A stretch of 64,000 nucleotides of DNA from positions 11,202,001 through 11,266,000 of the forward strand of contig NC_135365.1 of NCBI RefSeq assembly GCF_051622035.1, read 5' to 3'. Shown one piece after another: positions 21,411 to 36,100 of the stretch (positions are counted from its first letter, which is position 1; each line of letters starts with the position of its first letter). The notes beneath the pieces are model-generated. The model saw nothing but the letters and a program-made list of their open reading frames with translations, did not search any database and was not told the DNA's origin. A program made the position numbers and the translations under genes. Source of the DNA: Arctopsyche grandis. Lineage: Eukaryota > Arthropoda > Insecta > Trichoptera > Hydropsychidae.

Positions 21411-23972
21411 CTAAAATAGTTATGCAAATATAAATCCACAAATGTATGTGTTTTTAATTTTCGCATTTATATCTCACCGGTATCATCTGTTGACATGGGA
21501 TTTATTCTAGCAAGTACTCCAAAAGGTTCATTTAAATAGTTGCGTTTTTGATTTGCTGAAGTCAAATTTCCATAATCCGGTGCACACATCATGGAAAGGA
21601 AATCATTTTGTCCACTTTCAGCCAACCATTTTTTGTTCATGTCCACGTACGTATCATTCAAGTCTATAAAATGCTGCAAAATGCAAATATACATATCTGT
21701 ATGTACATATAATGGTACATATGTATATAAAGTTCTGGTTTCCACTTTCAACAACCAGTATAAATAAATATAAATCAACGCACTGTAAATCTTTCCTCTT
21801 CCTTGACTTTTTCTTGCAAAACTTAATATGTATACTATAATATTGACCTGAAATACCATACCTATGTAAAAAACGATCTCGGAATGAGGGAAATTGTATT
21901 ATATAGCGGTGACCATAGATGTAGAATAACCTAGATATGCCATTACATACAAATTTCGTTGGAGATCTTGTCGCCACTAACTGAGGGGTGCGGGGGTTTA
22001 ACTAGCGGGGAAGTGGTGAAAAAAAAGGTCGACGCAGCGGTCGGCAGTGGTCAGCAACCAGTTTATGTACATGCACTGAAGTTTTATTTTATTTATAGCT
22101 TTATTTTATTGGACACTCCGCGTGACAGTAAACCAAACTAATAAAGCCATATTAAGAAAAAAATATTTAGCTATACACACTATATTAAACTACAAATGTA
22201 TGTTACTATAATAAAACCATCATTAACTATTACAATATCTAAACATTAGTAACTTCCACAAGGATCAATCTTAAAGCTGACACTTTAATATTTAGTTCAT
22301 TGTTTGTAGTTTTAAACTTAATGTCGATTTCTGAATTTCCTTCAGTGCCAACAAGATATACGCATGCATTTAGTGACACCCAGGTTGTCGACCGCTGTTC
22401 CATCAGTACATACATCACGCCGATATTTCATTATGTGTTAAAATAATACTATAATTGAAGACATTATATACGAATTCTTACTTATGATATGTGATGCCAT
22501 CCGCCTTTTTATGTTTTCTTGAGTAATTGTAACACAATTTCACTGAACACGTTGGCATTTTCGAAAAATGTCAATCGAGCTTGCTACTTAGAAGCTAACT
22601 AGCTACTGAGAGAGAGTGTGCATGATCTCTACTTTTTTTTGTGTGTGTATGGTCCAACAGGGTGATCGGCTTAGAGTGTAAGGGCGTATCTATGGTATTT
22701 TATATCTATGGCGGTGACCAATAAATTGGCTCTTCAAAATGAACCAGACCTATTTATCTTCCTTGCAGCATGACAGTTTAATAAAAATGATACTACTCCA
22801 TACATTATAGTTTCATATGTTACATATAGTTTCATATGTTACATATAGTTTCATATGTTACATATAGTTTCATATGTTACATATAATTTCATATGTTACA
22901 TATAGTTTCATATGTTATATATAGTTTCATATGTTACATATAGTTTCATATGTCACATATAGTTTCATATCATACATATGTTACGATTTAATACCTTACG
23001 CACTCCATCTTCTAATAAATCTCCTAATTTTTCTACTAGCTGTGTAAATGAAGGTCTTTGAATTGGTCTAGCACGCCAACACTCTAACATAATGCTATAA
23101 ATTCTTTTATTTGAATAATTCGGTTTTTCCATTCTATATCTAAAAAAATAAAAGAAAAATTTTATTCAGTATAATTGAATTGATTATATTTGTAAATATG
23201 AGTTGTCTAATTTTTTGATACATACCCTTCGAACAGTTTATTATAAAACTTTTCATCTGGTTCCATTCCTGGATATGGTGTGATTGCTAATGAAAACAAT
23301 TCCCAAAGTACTATGCCGTAAGACCAGACATCTGATTGAGTGGAAAATATTCCATCTCTTATTGATTCTACTGCCATCCATTTAACCGGAAGAAGACTCT
23401 AAAGTATTTCGGAGATTTACAAACCTAATGTGATATGTATTTGTTTTTGTTTTATGTACATGCTACATAGAAATATGATACGTACTTTGCCTTTTTTTTT
23501 ATAATGATCAGTTTTATACATATTTTTCGCCAATCCAAAGTCACATATCTTCACAACATTGTTATCAGCTAGTAAAATATTCCTAGCAGCTAGATCACCG
23601 TGCAATACTTTTCTTTTAGCAAGATATTCCATGCCTCTCGCCACTTGAAACGACCATTCGAGTAAATCTTGTGTTGAAATAGGTAGAACGTCTTTGTTGT
23701 AGTTATAGTCTCCGCTGTAATTGGATCTACATTCCAATTGTACACTTCCCGAACTCTTTATCATGCCATAATAACCTAAGAAATTGGTAAAAATCATTAT
23801 TATGATTAGAGCCCGGAATCTGAAGGGGCTGTTTATTGTTCAAAGATTGTAAATGCATTGTTAAAGGTTTTCCGAACCTTTTTTACAGAGGATTTACAAC
23901 AATGGAACAATAGGCGGCACGTTTCCGGCCCCTTCAGATTCCGACCTCTAATTATGGCTTTTTTAATTATTT

Positions 23973-24044
<72 letters not shown>

Positions 24045-26981
24045 ATACATATATAGAAAGATTTCATTACCTGTGGGGACCATCGCTATGGCCGTATTAG
24101 CAATGTTCAAAGTAGCACTGTCCATTTTGCTATCTTCTCTTAAGAAGCTGTTTCTGGGTAGTAAAGGTTGCACCACTGATTTTAGTCCACTTTTATATCC
24201 AAATTTTTAGAAGGAACCAGCACCAAAACATTTGACTATTGTTAGATACAAATAAATAAAATAGCAGTGATAAGACTGTGGCTGTAATTTAAATCTGCAC
24301 AATATTTTTTATTGGTCATGCTCTAACACTCAATGTCTAACTGCAATTTATTTTAAATTTAGAGTTTTAAAGTTAATAAGCAAGCATATGAACATATGTA
24401 TCGCGGCCGTAGTTAAAAATTATACAATTTATTTATGAGAACTAACTAAGGGTATGAATGGTTCATTCGCTTAAAAATATAGAATAAAGTTCTTGTAATT
24501 TTCGAACTCAAATGAGTCATGCAAAATATAAAGAATATTATATTTTCGGTAAATTTTATTGTTTTCGTTTTTAAATCCCAAAGAAGCTTCAGTTTTCTTT
24601 CTGCTAAATTTTATAAAAGTTACATGTTGAAGAACATATTAAATACACACGTCTGAATGAAAAAAAAGCCTTTAGGAATATAGCACGACTTGTGCTATTA
24701 CGAATTAAAACCAGTGATCTCATCATCGATCCTGTACAAACATGCATAACTCAAGGGCAACGTCCCCTTCGACCATTCCAGAAGAAAGAGTTCATCGCTC
24801 GATCGTAAAACGAACGAAACCCAACAGTGATGTCATCAGGCCACCGCAACACATGCTTGAAAGACATAACACGTGGCACACGTAAATACGTGGCAAGCGT
24901 TTACACGTGACACACGACCACATTCTCAAATGAACGACGTCCTGGCACTGACCCCATAGCTATCAAACACGCGCCTCGAAAACAGGTCAACACGTGTCCC
25001 TAAGACACGTGTCCTGAAAACGAAGACAAAGCATCTGCCCACGGCACGCTTCAAGCCAGAACGTATATAAAGCGACGCACCAGCTCCCAACACCAGAGTG
25101 AACCTCTGGAGCTCAACCAGCTCACTGCTCCGAAGCTCAACCTCTTCGTACATACAATAACCATTGTAACAATTGAACAAAAATAAACGATCCTCTTACA
25201 AACTACACAACATGTGTTTCGTTAGGCCGGGATACGGTCAACATACCTTCCCTGCCTTACAAGCTTATAAAAAGTTTCATTTTTTTATAAACGCTTGGAG
25301 GGAGGGGGAGGGATTGGTGCCTGTGTTTCTATCCCCCTAAAAAAATCCTGGTTACGGCCATTGTATCTAGTATATATGTATATAATATATTGTAATATGA
25401 GAATACGAGAGATAATATCCAGTCAAATATGATTCGTTGGTGTACAATAGATATCCCATCCCGGCTTAGTCTCAATAAGTGCCCGAACAAAGGATACGCT
25501 GGAGTTCTCATAGACCTGGGCGAATTCTTGCGTACAAAATAGATGTGTCAGGGTAGACTTTTACGTGCCTAGACAATAGAAACACGGATCAGATAGGCAA
25601 TGCTGTGCAAAAAGTCCTTTATAAGGAGGTACACACGGTAGACCAGTTATTCTGGAGTGAGCAGCAGTTCCGTGTGGACATCCTGAATCGTTGAAGAAAT
25701 AGTATGAAATGACTTTGGCCTTTCATTTGGATCCTGAACTCACCTCTACCCAACAATATTAATAAACTGAAGATTACAACATACCTGCTTTGGTTACTGT
25801 GTTGAGAGTAAGCCTTATTTACTACATTATTGCCAATATTAGAATCAATGTTGCCATAATGTAGATTGATTTGATCTATAAAGTTTTCTCTATGTCGTAT
25901 TAGATAGTTGTGCAAATTACCATAACGGCAATACTCCACAATTACAAGTAGTTCACCTGTAAAAGTATTTTTTTTATATAAATACATATATTTAATGGTA
26001 ATATAATATGTAAATGTATATATGTTAACATTTTGTTACCTACAAAAATATATATTTGATGTTCAGTATTGAAGAATAATTGCTTTATAATATAAATACA
26101 TTTCTAATAAGAAAGCAAAGTATATAGAAAAAAATTCTTACGTTTTGTTACATTTTTAGTACAAGCACCGAGTAGATTGACTACGTTTACATGTTTTCCA
26201 AGGTGGACCATAATTTTTAATTCTGAAGCCAGAGCTTTGATAAATGTGTGGTCAGCTGTACGTTTCACCATTTTTACAGCAACTGTTGTTGCTTCTTCCT
26301 CAACAAGGATTCCATGTGCAGTGGCTTTCATTACAACTCCAAAAGCACCGGAGCCTAACTGTTTACCTAAATAATATACTTGTCAGATTGCTAATAATAT
26401 GCATTACAATAAATTCCATAAATGACTTCCATTTGTTATGTGATATATAAAAATATTATTATACGAATTTAATATGTTATTTAAATACCTAATTTCAGTT
26501 TTTCTCGTGGAAATTCCCATTTTTTATCGTATGGTAAAAGCTCAGCTTGATCATCCACACCTAGATCAGGATTTAAACATTCAGTTGCTCCTCCTTCAAA
26601 ATGCGTGAGACCCATTTTACGAAGTTCACTTCGTATTTCTTTTTCTTTCTTTATTTTATAAAGTAAAACAGTTATTAGGATAACGAAAACCCCAAGTAAT
26701 ATTAAAATTGCAATAATATATATGAGCTTGGATTTTCCATCTACAATAAAGATTTATTTAATTGTAAATTTTGTGTACAAATATTTTAAAATTAGGTTTT
26801 TTTTAACCAGACTTACGTTCTATGGAGAGTTGAATGTATTTTTCTGAAAATCCTATTCTATTTTTAGCGACACATTTAAATTTTCCTTCATCTTCTTCTT
26901 TAATGTGTGTGAATACTAATAGTGTGCCATTTTTAGTCAAATTTATTCTTTGATTGCTTTCAACTATTTGTTTTTCATCCT

Positions 26982-27045
<64 letters not shown>

Positions 27046-27106
27046 TAATGTTGTAGGAATATAGCACTACTTGTGCTATTACGAATCAAAACCAGTGATC
27101 TCATCA

Positions 27107-27184
<78 letters not shown>

Positions 27185-30100
27185 GAACGACGTCCTGGCG
27201 GTGACTCCATAGCTATAAACCACACGTGTACCGAGCACGTGCCTCGAAAATAGGTCAACACGTGTCTCTAACGTACGTGTCCTGGAAACGAAGACAAAGC
27301 ATTTACACGCAGCACGCTTCAAGCCAGAACGTATATAAAGCGATGCACCGGCTCCCAACACCAGAGTGAACCTCTGGAGTTCAACCATATCACTTCTCCG
27401 AAGCTCAACCTCTTCGTACATACAATAACCATTGTAAAAATTGAACAAAAATAAATGATCCTCTTACAAACACAAACGGTGTTTTCTTAGACCGGGACAC
27501 GGTCAACACATCTGTCCCGCATACTAAATTGGTGACCAAAATGTCATTACTTTTATAACGTTCGTGAGTTTTTATAATGGATTTTTTTCTTATAATAAAT
27601 TACCTTATACCATTCCATTTCAGGCACCGGAATTCCTCTTGCTTTACATTCAAAATGTACATTTGGTTGACCCAATGCAAATTGAACTACGCTGTCGTTC
27701 ATATTTGTCACATCAATGTTTGGTTTTTCAAGGTCTATAATAGACACGTAAGTGAGACAAACAACAGAAATAAATGTATAAGTAATACCTTTAACAATAA
27801 ATCTGAAAAAATGAAATTTTTTTTCCTACCTTTAACATTTATTGTAATCGTATCTTTTTCAACATCATTTTTCGTTTCTGTATCATTTGATTCAATTCTG
27901 CATTGATATGTTACACTTTCATTTTTAGAAATATTGGGTATTAATAACACCAGTTTATTTGAATATTTTGTGGAATATCGATTGGTGTTATATACTAAAA
28001 AATAAATTAAAATTAAAATGTTTTTATGCAAAATATTGTGATTATTCTTAAAAATTTAAAAATACAAAGTGTGGTAAAACTGATTTTCAAATTGCAATCT
28101 TTACGGGTATATAAATATGTAAAAAGCACCAAATCAGTGAATATATTTATTTATTTGTTAAAAAACCTTTTTTTTTTAAAATAATCATTACTAAACTTTG
28201 TATATGTATGTACTACATGTTTGGAATTTAGATCACGGTTACCATTTGATATGTCTGGACCGATTTGTTGATTTCCTGGCATTCTATACCATTTCAGAGT
28301 TGTATTCGGATATATGAATATTGAAGCTATGCATGTAAGTGAGACATTGTCACCATCAACTATCAATTTTTTATGTGATATTGTAATGCCAAAACCATTT
28401 TCTATCTCGGCCGCATAAACAATGGAACTGGCATTAATAGCTTCACCGATTTTATTATATCCAGAACAAGTCAATGTGCCGGGTTTATCGATGTACATTC
28501 CCAAAATCGTTTTCACTGTTACATCATCTTCTTTGAAGTTGGTATAATTTTGATTTTTCTACATAACAAATATAAATTTGAAGAACACAATTTTATAATA
28601 TTCTTACACCTATTTGAAACATGAACTTCTTTTAAAATTTTATGTAATAATTCTTATATATTACGAACATAATAAAACATTATAACAATTTTGTAATATT
28701 CATTTTAAATATATTCATATAGGAAGAAAATATTTCTACATTGAAATTGTATTAGTTACCAATAAAGACGATATTTCTATTTGACTTTTTTGGTAGAGTA
28801 AATGATGAGATAAAATATGCTGTCTTAAGATAAAAGCAATGTAATTATATTGACTTACAATTTCGGTTATGGAAGATTTACACTGCGAATCTGTGTTAAC
28901 ACATTCTTGATAATACCATTTTATCGTAGATATAGGAAAGCCTCTCACGGTACATGCAATGCTTGCTATAGTTCCTTGCATGTAAAACTTTTTTGCATCA
29001 AGGTTTACTACTGGTGGTGCTGTTAAATAAAATTTTGCAAATTATTGAACACAAATATGTATGCATAATTGCTGCAATTAGTTTAATATGAAAAACGTAC
29101 ATTCGACAGTCAATGTGAAGTTCAATGTTTTTGCTATTTTTAGGCTATTACCAACTACTTGGTATACGCCTCTATCTTCGAGTGTTATATTTCTTATATG
29201 CAAAGCAGTCGTATAATCACTGATGTTTATTGAATACTTTCCAGAGTGAATATCGGTTGCAATTCGTCTATTTTGATTATTGGTCCTGTATTGTGAAAAT
29301 CAATTTGTTTAATATGTACAATAAAATTTCATTTACCGCATATCGTGTGCTATTTTATTTATTAAAAATTTTCGTTTTTATAATCGGAGAGGATTCTTGG
29401 ACACTCGGAGGACCAATTGGAACTCTATTGGAATATTCAAAAAATACTTTATTTTTAAGTGAAGGTAATTATAATGTACATGTGAATCTTTTTATTACAT
29501 TGTAGGAATATAGCACGACTTGTGCTATTACGAATCAAAACCAGTGATCTCATCATCGATCCTGTATAAACATGCATAACTCGAGGGCAACGACCCCTTC
29601 GACCATTCCAGAAGAAAAAGTTCATCACTCGATCGTAAAACGTACGAAACCCAACAGTGATGTCATCAGGCAACCGTAAACACGTGTCAAGCGTTTACGC
29701 GTGGCACACGACCCCATTCTCAAACGAACGACGTCCTGGCGCTGACCCCATAGCTATAAACCACACGTGTACCGAAGACACGTGCCTCGAAAACACGTGT
29801 CTTGAAGAAGAAGACAAAGCATCTGCACACGGCACGCTTCAAGCCAGAACGTATATAAAGCGACGCACCAGCTCCAAATACCAGAGTGAACCTCTGGAGT
29901 TCAACCAGCTCACTTCTCCGAAACTCAACCTCTTCGTACATACAATAACAATTGTAACAATTGAACAAAAATAAACGATCCTCTTACTAACTACACAGCA
30001 TGTGTTTCGTTAGGCCGGAATACGGTCAACATACCTTCCCTGCCTTACAACATTAACCATTCATATAATCACTAAAATAGAAGAAAAATGTAATTATTTA

Positions 30101-33100
30101 AAATCTTACCAAAATATTTTTGGTATGGGATAGGCATCAATTTTTACTATCATCTTTGCCATTCCACCAACACGAATTGTTGGATTATAGTGGCCTGCCC
30201 GTTCTTCTAAATGGAGATATGATGACCCTTTTTCTGTAAATAAAATATATGTTTTATATTTTTGTTATTGAAAAAAAATAATCTAAAAATAAATACGGGA
30301 ATGTAGTTCATTACCTAAAACTTTTATATATTTTGATTCTTCACTATTACGATTATTTGCGTCTAACATTTTACATGTGTAACGACCTTCATCACCACGA
30401 GTTACATTAATTACTGTCAAATTACTTTCTCCCGTAATCCGGGGTAGATCATCGTATTTACTAGTTGTGTTAGTAATGAAAATTCTGTTTGCCTAAAATT
30501 CAAGCCATTAAAATATCTAAGTAAATCTTTAAATACTTTGATCATTGAAATTGTTGTCTATTTTACCAATACGTTTTCTGGATATTTCCATACAAGTTGA
30601 TATGCTATTCTTTTGTCCACAATGACCCTACAATTCAGTGATATTTTACCGTCAATGGCTGTTTTCCCATTGAAAGAATCACTTACACTTGGTTTATGAA
30701 CACTTTTAGTATAATCTAAAAGTATTATACACAGGTATTAAATACGTACAATAGATTGATTTCGATGCTATATGTATGCATGTTATAGGCGTTTAAACAA
30801 TTAAAATCTGACAGTGATATGGCAGGGCGAAAAGTAATGAAACTACCGATGTCAATGATGAATGTGACAGATAAACTTCACCGTGTAAAACGATGCAGTA
30901 TTTTCAAACGTGTCTATTACGATTATTTCACCATCGTAATGGCGGATTACACTTCCACTTACATATATTGATGACGAAACTGAGCAAAATGGCAAAGTTT
31001 GAAAACGATCGGATAAAAACCCAAACTTTGTCACACGACCAAATCGTTTGCAAGCTAAGAAGAGGTATATAATAATAAAAATAAAAAGAAAACAAAACAA
31101 ATAATATTATATAGCACGGAAATAGTAATATATAGTTTAGAAACCTGAAGATATATTCAAGGTTACATTACTCATTTTATTTACTTACAAATTAATTGCA
31201 CAATTACAAGTTAGTTGCTCGATATGAATTTTATTTAATTTTAAACATATTGTTGCGTAAGGGTGGGTGGAGGATCCAAGTAAAAGGCCAACAGTCGTTT
31301 CACAGCATTTATTGATGTTTAAGGAGATACACTGTCACTGCTCAGTCCAGAATGACATCTTCGACGTCTAATTTGTTTACCTATTGTTATGGTCACGTAC
31401 GGATATGTCTTCCCCCGACATTCGCTCCCACGGTACAGGTCAATTCTGCGAAAGGACCAATACCAGCCAACTCGGTCGCCATTGTTTAGCCTACATGCAC
31501 TTAGCTTATCGCTAATCCTTAAAACCACTTACACCGGTCTCACGATCTCTCAGGACGCTACCCGGCCTAATCCGATCGCAATTACTCGGCGGCTCTTTTT
31601 AGTATACGTAACAATATTATCCACAGTGACATTATAGAGTATTCTACCGCGTCACTGTGGCCAATCACACGATCATAACACAAATAATGGCATATAAAAC
31701 ATCCGTGTTTGACATTTATAATTGATAGTATCAACCACGGACGTTGCTCCACGACCACTCAACCAGTTCAGCGCAGCTTACATGTCAATTTCACCAGCAA
31801 CCCGATTGAGCAGTATATCGCTCTAGATATTGGAAACGTTGCCAACATATTTGTGCGAGCCAAAGGATCAGAAAACAGCGTAAACATGAGAATTGAGTGT
31901 GTATTCACATACTCACATATTCAGATACTATTCACTACAATAGTAAACCCTTTTTGCGGGTCATATTTTACATCAGAAGTAATCTGTAATATTAAATATT
32001 TTTACATTATCACTATTTTTTTATGAACGTCTCCCCCCCCTCACTTTCATTTTACGATATTTCAATTATGGTTATGTATTTATATAAAAAAATCATTAAC
32101 GCATACCATTTCATCAACATTGTGTGATAAAGGGTTAACAGAATAGTGTTGAAAGTCATGTGGTAACCATACGTACATGATATAGAGAGCCAGAAATCAG
32201 TACTGCTACTAATCCCATCTCGAAAAGCAGTACAATTGAATATATCATTTGCATCAGACATTTCAATAGCCGGGATGATAAAGCCCGAGTGCTTCTCATA
32301 TTTTATAAATCTATCTTGACTCTTGTCATTAGGAAGTATCTATAAGAATTTTTCATAACTTTTTGACAGGCGATGCTAATCCAATTACGCCAAGAAAATG
32401 TATTCATATTATAATCAATCAAAAATATAAATATTTATTGTCATGATTGTCTTTCAACGTGTGTGAATACTAATAAACAGTGGCGGCTCGTATTTAAGGG
32501 CAACCGGGGCACTACCCCACATACATTTCTCCTAACCAAAAAAGAAAATAAATTTTGTATATTATTGGTGTCTCTTTAAGAGTCAACAAAATGTTTGTTT
32601 ATTCTGCTGACCACGCGGTGAGCAGAACCGGTTCATAATTCAGTTCGGGACAGTCGCTCATTAGCCGTGGTCCCGTGTTCGTCAGCTTCAGCTTACCTGG
32701 TACTCTGGCACCTGTGGTACCGTGTGTGGAGTGTAGACAGACAGTCGAAGCAAAGAAAAAAAATCTATATTACCATATACATACATACATACATACAGAA
32801 CGTCGCTTTTAATTGGCTGCATAAAAGTCTCTTTGGTGCAGAATACGCCAGCCCCGGTCGTCTATATTCTCTATACCAGCGGTTCCCAACCTGTGGTACG
32901 CAGTTGATGGTTGGTGGTATGCGAAAAAAAATCAGTAATGGCGGACTTGCAGGACTTCATAAAATTGAAATATTTTTTATATAATTAATAAACATTTTCT
33001 TAGTTAGTCATCGTCAACGTCAAAATGTACAGTTGATGATCGAAAATCTGGCAATCGATACGTTTTCCTGAGATCCGGCATGGATTTTGGAGTGCATTTT

Positions 33101-36100
33101 TAAATTTACCGCGTTAGCGCTCCAATAAATAAATTACTTGAATTTGACACTTGAAAACAACTCGATAATGATCTTTAATGTTTCAGATAAAATTGAAAGT
33201 ATGATTAGAAAATTTTGATTTTAGAGTCTACATATGTATCGAAAATGATCTAACTGAAGTATTTGAAACTTTACATAATTTCTTATCTGAAAACAAGAAT
33301 AGTCTCGGGATATACGTGAAAAAATAATTGAACATTTAAAAGGGATAAAATCGTCTTTTACGCAATGCTTCCCCAAACCTTAAGAAGCAAACAATTGGAT
33401 TTCAAACCCCTTTGATAATGAAAATTTTCGGACAGCTACCAAGGAAAAGGAGAACTTGATTGAACTTTCAAATTATAGCATTTAAAAACTAAATTCGAAA
33501 TAATTAAGGTTATTAATTTTTGGCTAGGTATTAGTGAAGAATATGAACAGATTTCTGAAATACAGCTTATTAGCGATAAATGGTTTTTATTAAAACCATT
33601 TATCAATAATAGAAGTATGACAAAATAGATAAATATATTAAACTTTGAGCATATTATAATTGTGACTCCGCAAATAACATTTTTTCCACAAAGTTTCTTA
33701 CCAAAACAGATCTACATATTGCGTGTATCCTGTCTTCACATTCCTTACCATGCAAATACTATATATAATTATTAAACTTGCAAAAACAAATTTCATGAAA
33801 TACAATCATTTTTATATGGTGGTACAATTTAGCGCTATCTACCACCAAGTGGTACTGAATCAAAAAAGGTTGGAAACCACTGCTCTATACGATTCGAAAA
33901 ATACACGACTCCGTCAACGTTTATCGACATTTCAACTAAATTTTGCAAAGTATGCGTAAATTGTCAATCACAATATGACAATTTTATCATTAAATATTTT
34001 TTATTAATCACATTTTTGCTTATTCAGAACACACAATGAACAAAGCCGATTATTTGTTGAAAAAAGCCAATTTCCTTGCATTAAATTTTACTAAACATAT
34101 AATAAGTTAATTTTTTTGGAAAAAAATAAATATGTAAGGGGGGCTTTATCTTCCTCGTGCCCCAACTGTTTTAAAGTCACGAGCCGCCCCTGCTAATAAG
34201 TACTAATATGCCATGCTTCTTTAGGGTGAAAACACACAGCGGTGCACGTGGCACGTAAAAAATGGGGTATTTTCGGTAAATTTGTATTCTTGTATTTATC
34301 CTTGCTTTACAGTGATCGATAACGGTGTATCCCATATTTGAAGAAATGTAGGAGACCACCCACAGTGGGCTGTCATGCACACAATGTGCTGTTCATCGCT
34401 GTGTGTTTTCGCTCTTAAGTTGCCGTGTATACGATTTCAATATGAAATATTTTTTAACAATACAATATACCTCTGTGCTGTAATTGTATAGCCTCACTTG
34501 AACATTTGGAGCCGTCGGTCTACAAGGTATTGTTAATGGCATATATTGGATTCCAATGATTAATGCCTCCATCGGCACTAAAAGTGTATTTGGATCTATG
34601 CACAAAAAAAGCAAATTCTATCAAAAATCATGCCGAAAAACAAAATTCAAATAATATTTAAAAAAAAAAATAAACATAATTAATTTGTATAATAACCAAG
34701 CATTGCTGCGATGACAAATATAAAAATTGATATAAATTTACTGAGGTAACTTACCGTCAACATAAATATAAACTTTCACCGCATCTCCCTTTTCTTCGCG
34801 CTCTTCCAAACTGTAGTCTCCATTGGTCTCGTTGAACAGACAAGTATAATTTCCAACATCTACTGCTGATAGGTTAAACAATTCCAATATCAATCCGTAT
34901 CGGTAATTATCATTGACACTTTCTGTAGTACGTATGATATTTATAGCGGGGTCGCTTTTCTTGTTTTGTGGCAAGACCCAAGTAATTGGTTTTTTCCCCA
35001 CGCATTGTAGAGTAATATTATGTCCCACGATTACAACTTGTTCACTTTCATTTGCTAATATTATTGGTGGATCGAGAGTGACCACGACTGAAAATAATTT
35101 GATGCTATATATTAGTATACATACACATGTGTGTATTAAAAATAATACAAAATTAACAATGTCAACTCTTATGAGTGTGATTTAAGATTATGGTTAATAC
35201 GATGTATGAGAAGATGAATGCACTTGAAATGACTTGATTACTACGTTTTATGCAAATATTCATAATGATTGACATTAAGTTTACTGTTATATAAATCAAC
35301 TTATCATACACCAGCAGTCACATAAAACGGAACGCTTGTGAATTTTGCGACATACGTGTTTGTTCTAATCATCACTTCGTTATTTGTAACTTTATCTTAG
35401 TTATTTCTTCTGCATATTGGTAAAAAAACGTAATTCTTTTAAACTATGTACAAAATACAGTTATCTTGTATATATTGAAAATAAAACAGACTTAGGTACA
35501 AACAACCCGTAATATACCTGCTAAGGGTACGCCTTTGTTCATTGTGCGTCAAATGCTTTCAAACATCGAAAAGAAAAGAGGTTTAATAGTTTTTATTTTA
35601 TAAAATTGATGGATTTAATATTGAATTTTTAAATTAACAATATCGATTCTTCAGAAATTGGTCGCTGCAGGGATATTTCCGCCGAAAAAAAACTTTGATT
35701 GGTGCGTATTTGAAAGCGAAGAAGGTTTCCATGCGAATTTTCATTAATAGACTTTTTTTGTTTATTTTATATTGTTGCAAGATATATTAGAGAGTCTAAG
35801 CCAGAGAAATCTAATAATAATAGAAGGGCCCTTACGAATAAATAATTGTTGTCAATATTACGCGGTACATCTCTATAAATACGCTACAACGCACCGAATA
35901 CAATCGAATCAATTTACTTATAAAAATGTATCCCATTTGGTTTATTGTATGTTTTTGAATGCATTGTGCAATTTTTACCGATGCTTGCCCATCTTGCGAG
36001 TAATATAAGCAAACAGAGAAGTTTTTATCGGACATACGTCGGGCACCAAGCATCACATACGACTGATGCTAAAATTATTTAGGATTGTCTGTGGACAATC

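Larger units (their letters stand above)
31223..31983 (-). pseudogene. Broken alternative Ig2 exon of Pvr copy A
   Basis: The exon's 5' part (31925–31983, encoding [19 protein letters not shown]) and a worn 3' edge (about 31175–31225) match the exon 53897–54032 of copy B. About 700 bp of inserted DNA separates them: a solo LTR at 31251–31613 and an unclassified segment at 31614–31924. The exon cannot be used, so copy A depends on the exon at 32177–32339. Confidence 0.82.

Noticed and set aside
26177-26450. Plus-strand frames opposite the kinase N-lobe exon (also 47590–47863)
   Set aside because: They are shadows of the Pvr exon on the other strand; both copies show the same shadow because the exon is conserved.
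29657-29974. Open frame with repeated [10 protein letters not shown]-type peptide, and its minus-strand counterparts at 24926 and 27104
   Set aside because: These lie within solo LTRs and recur because the LTR recurs; they are not genes.
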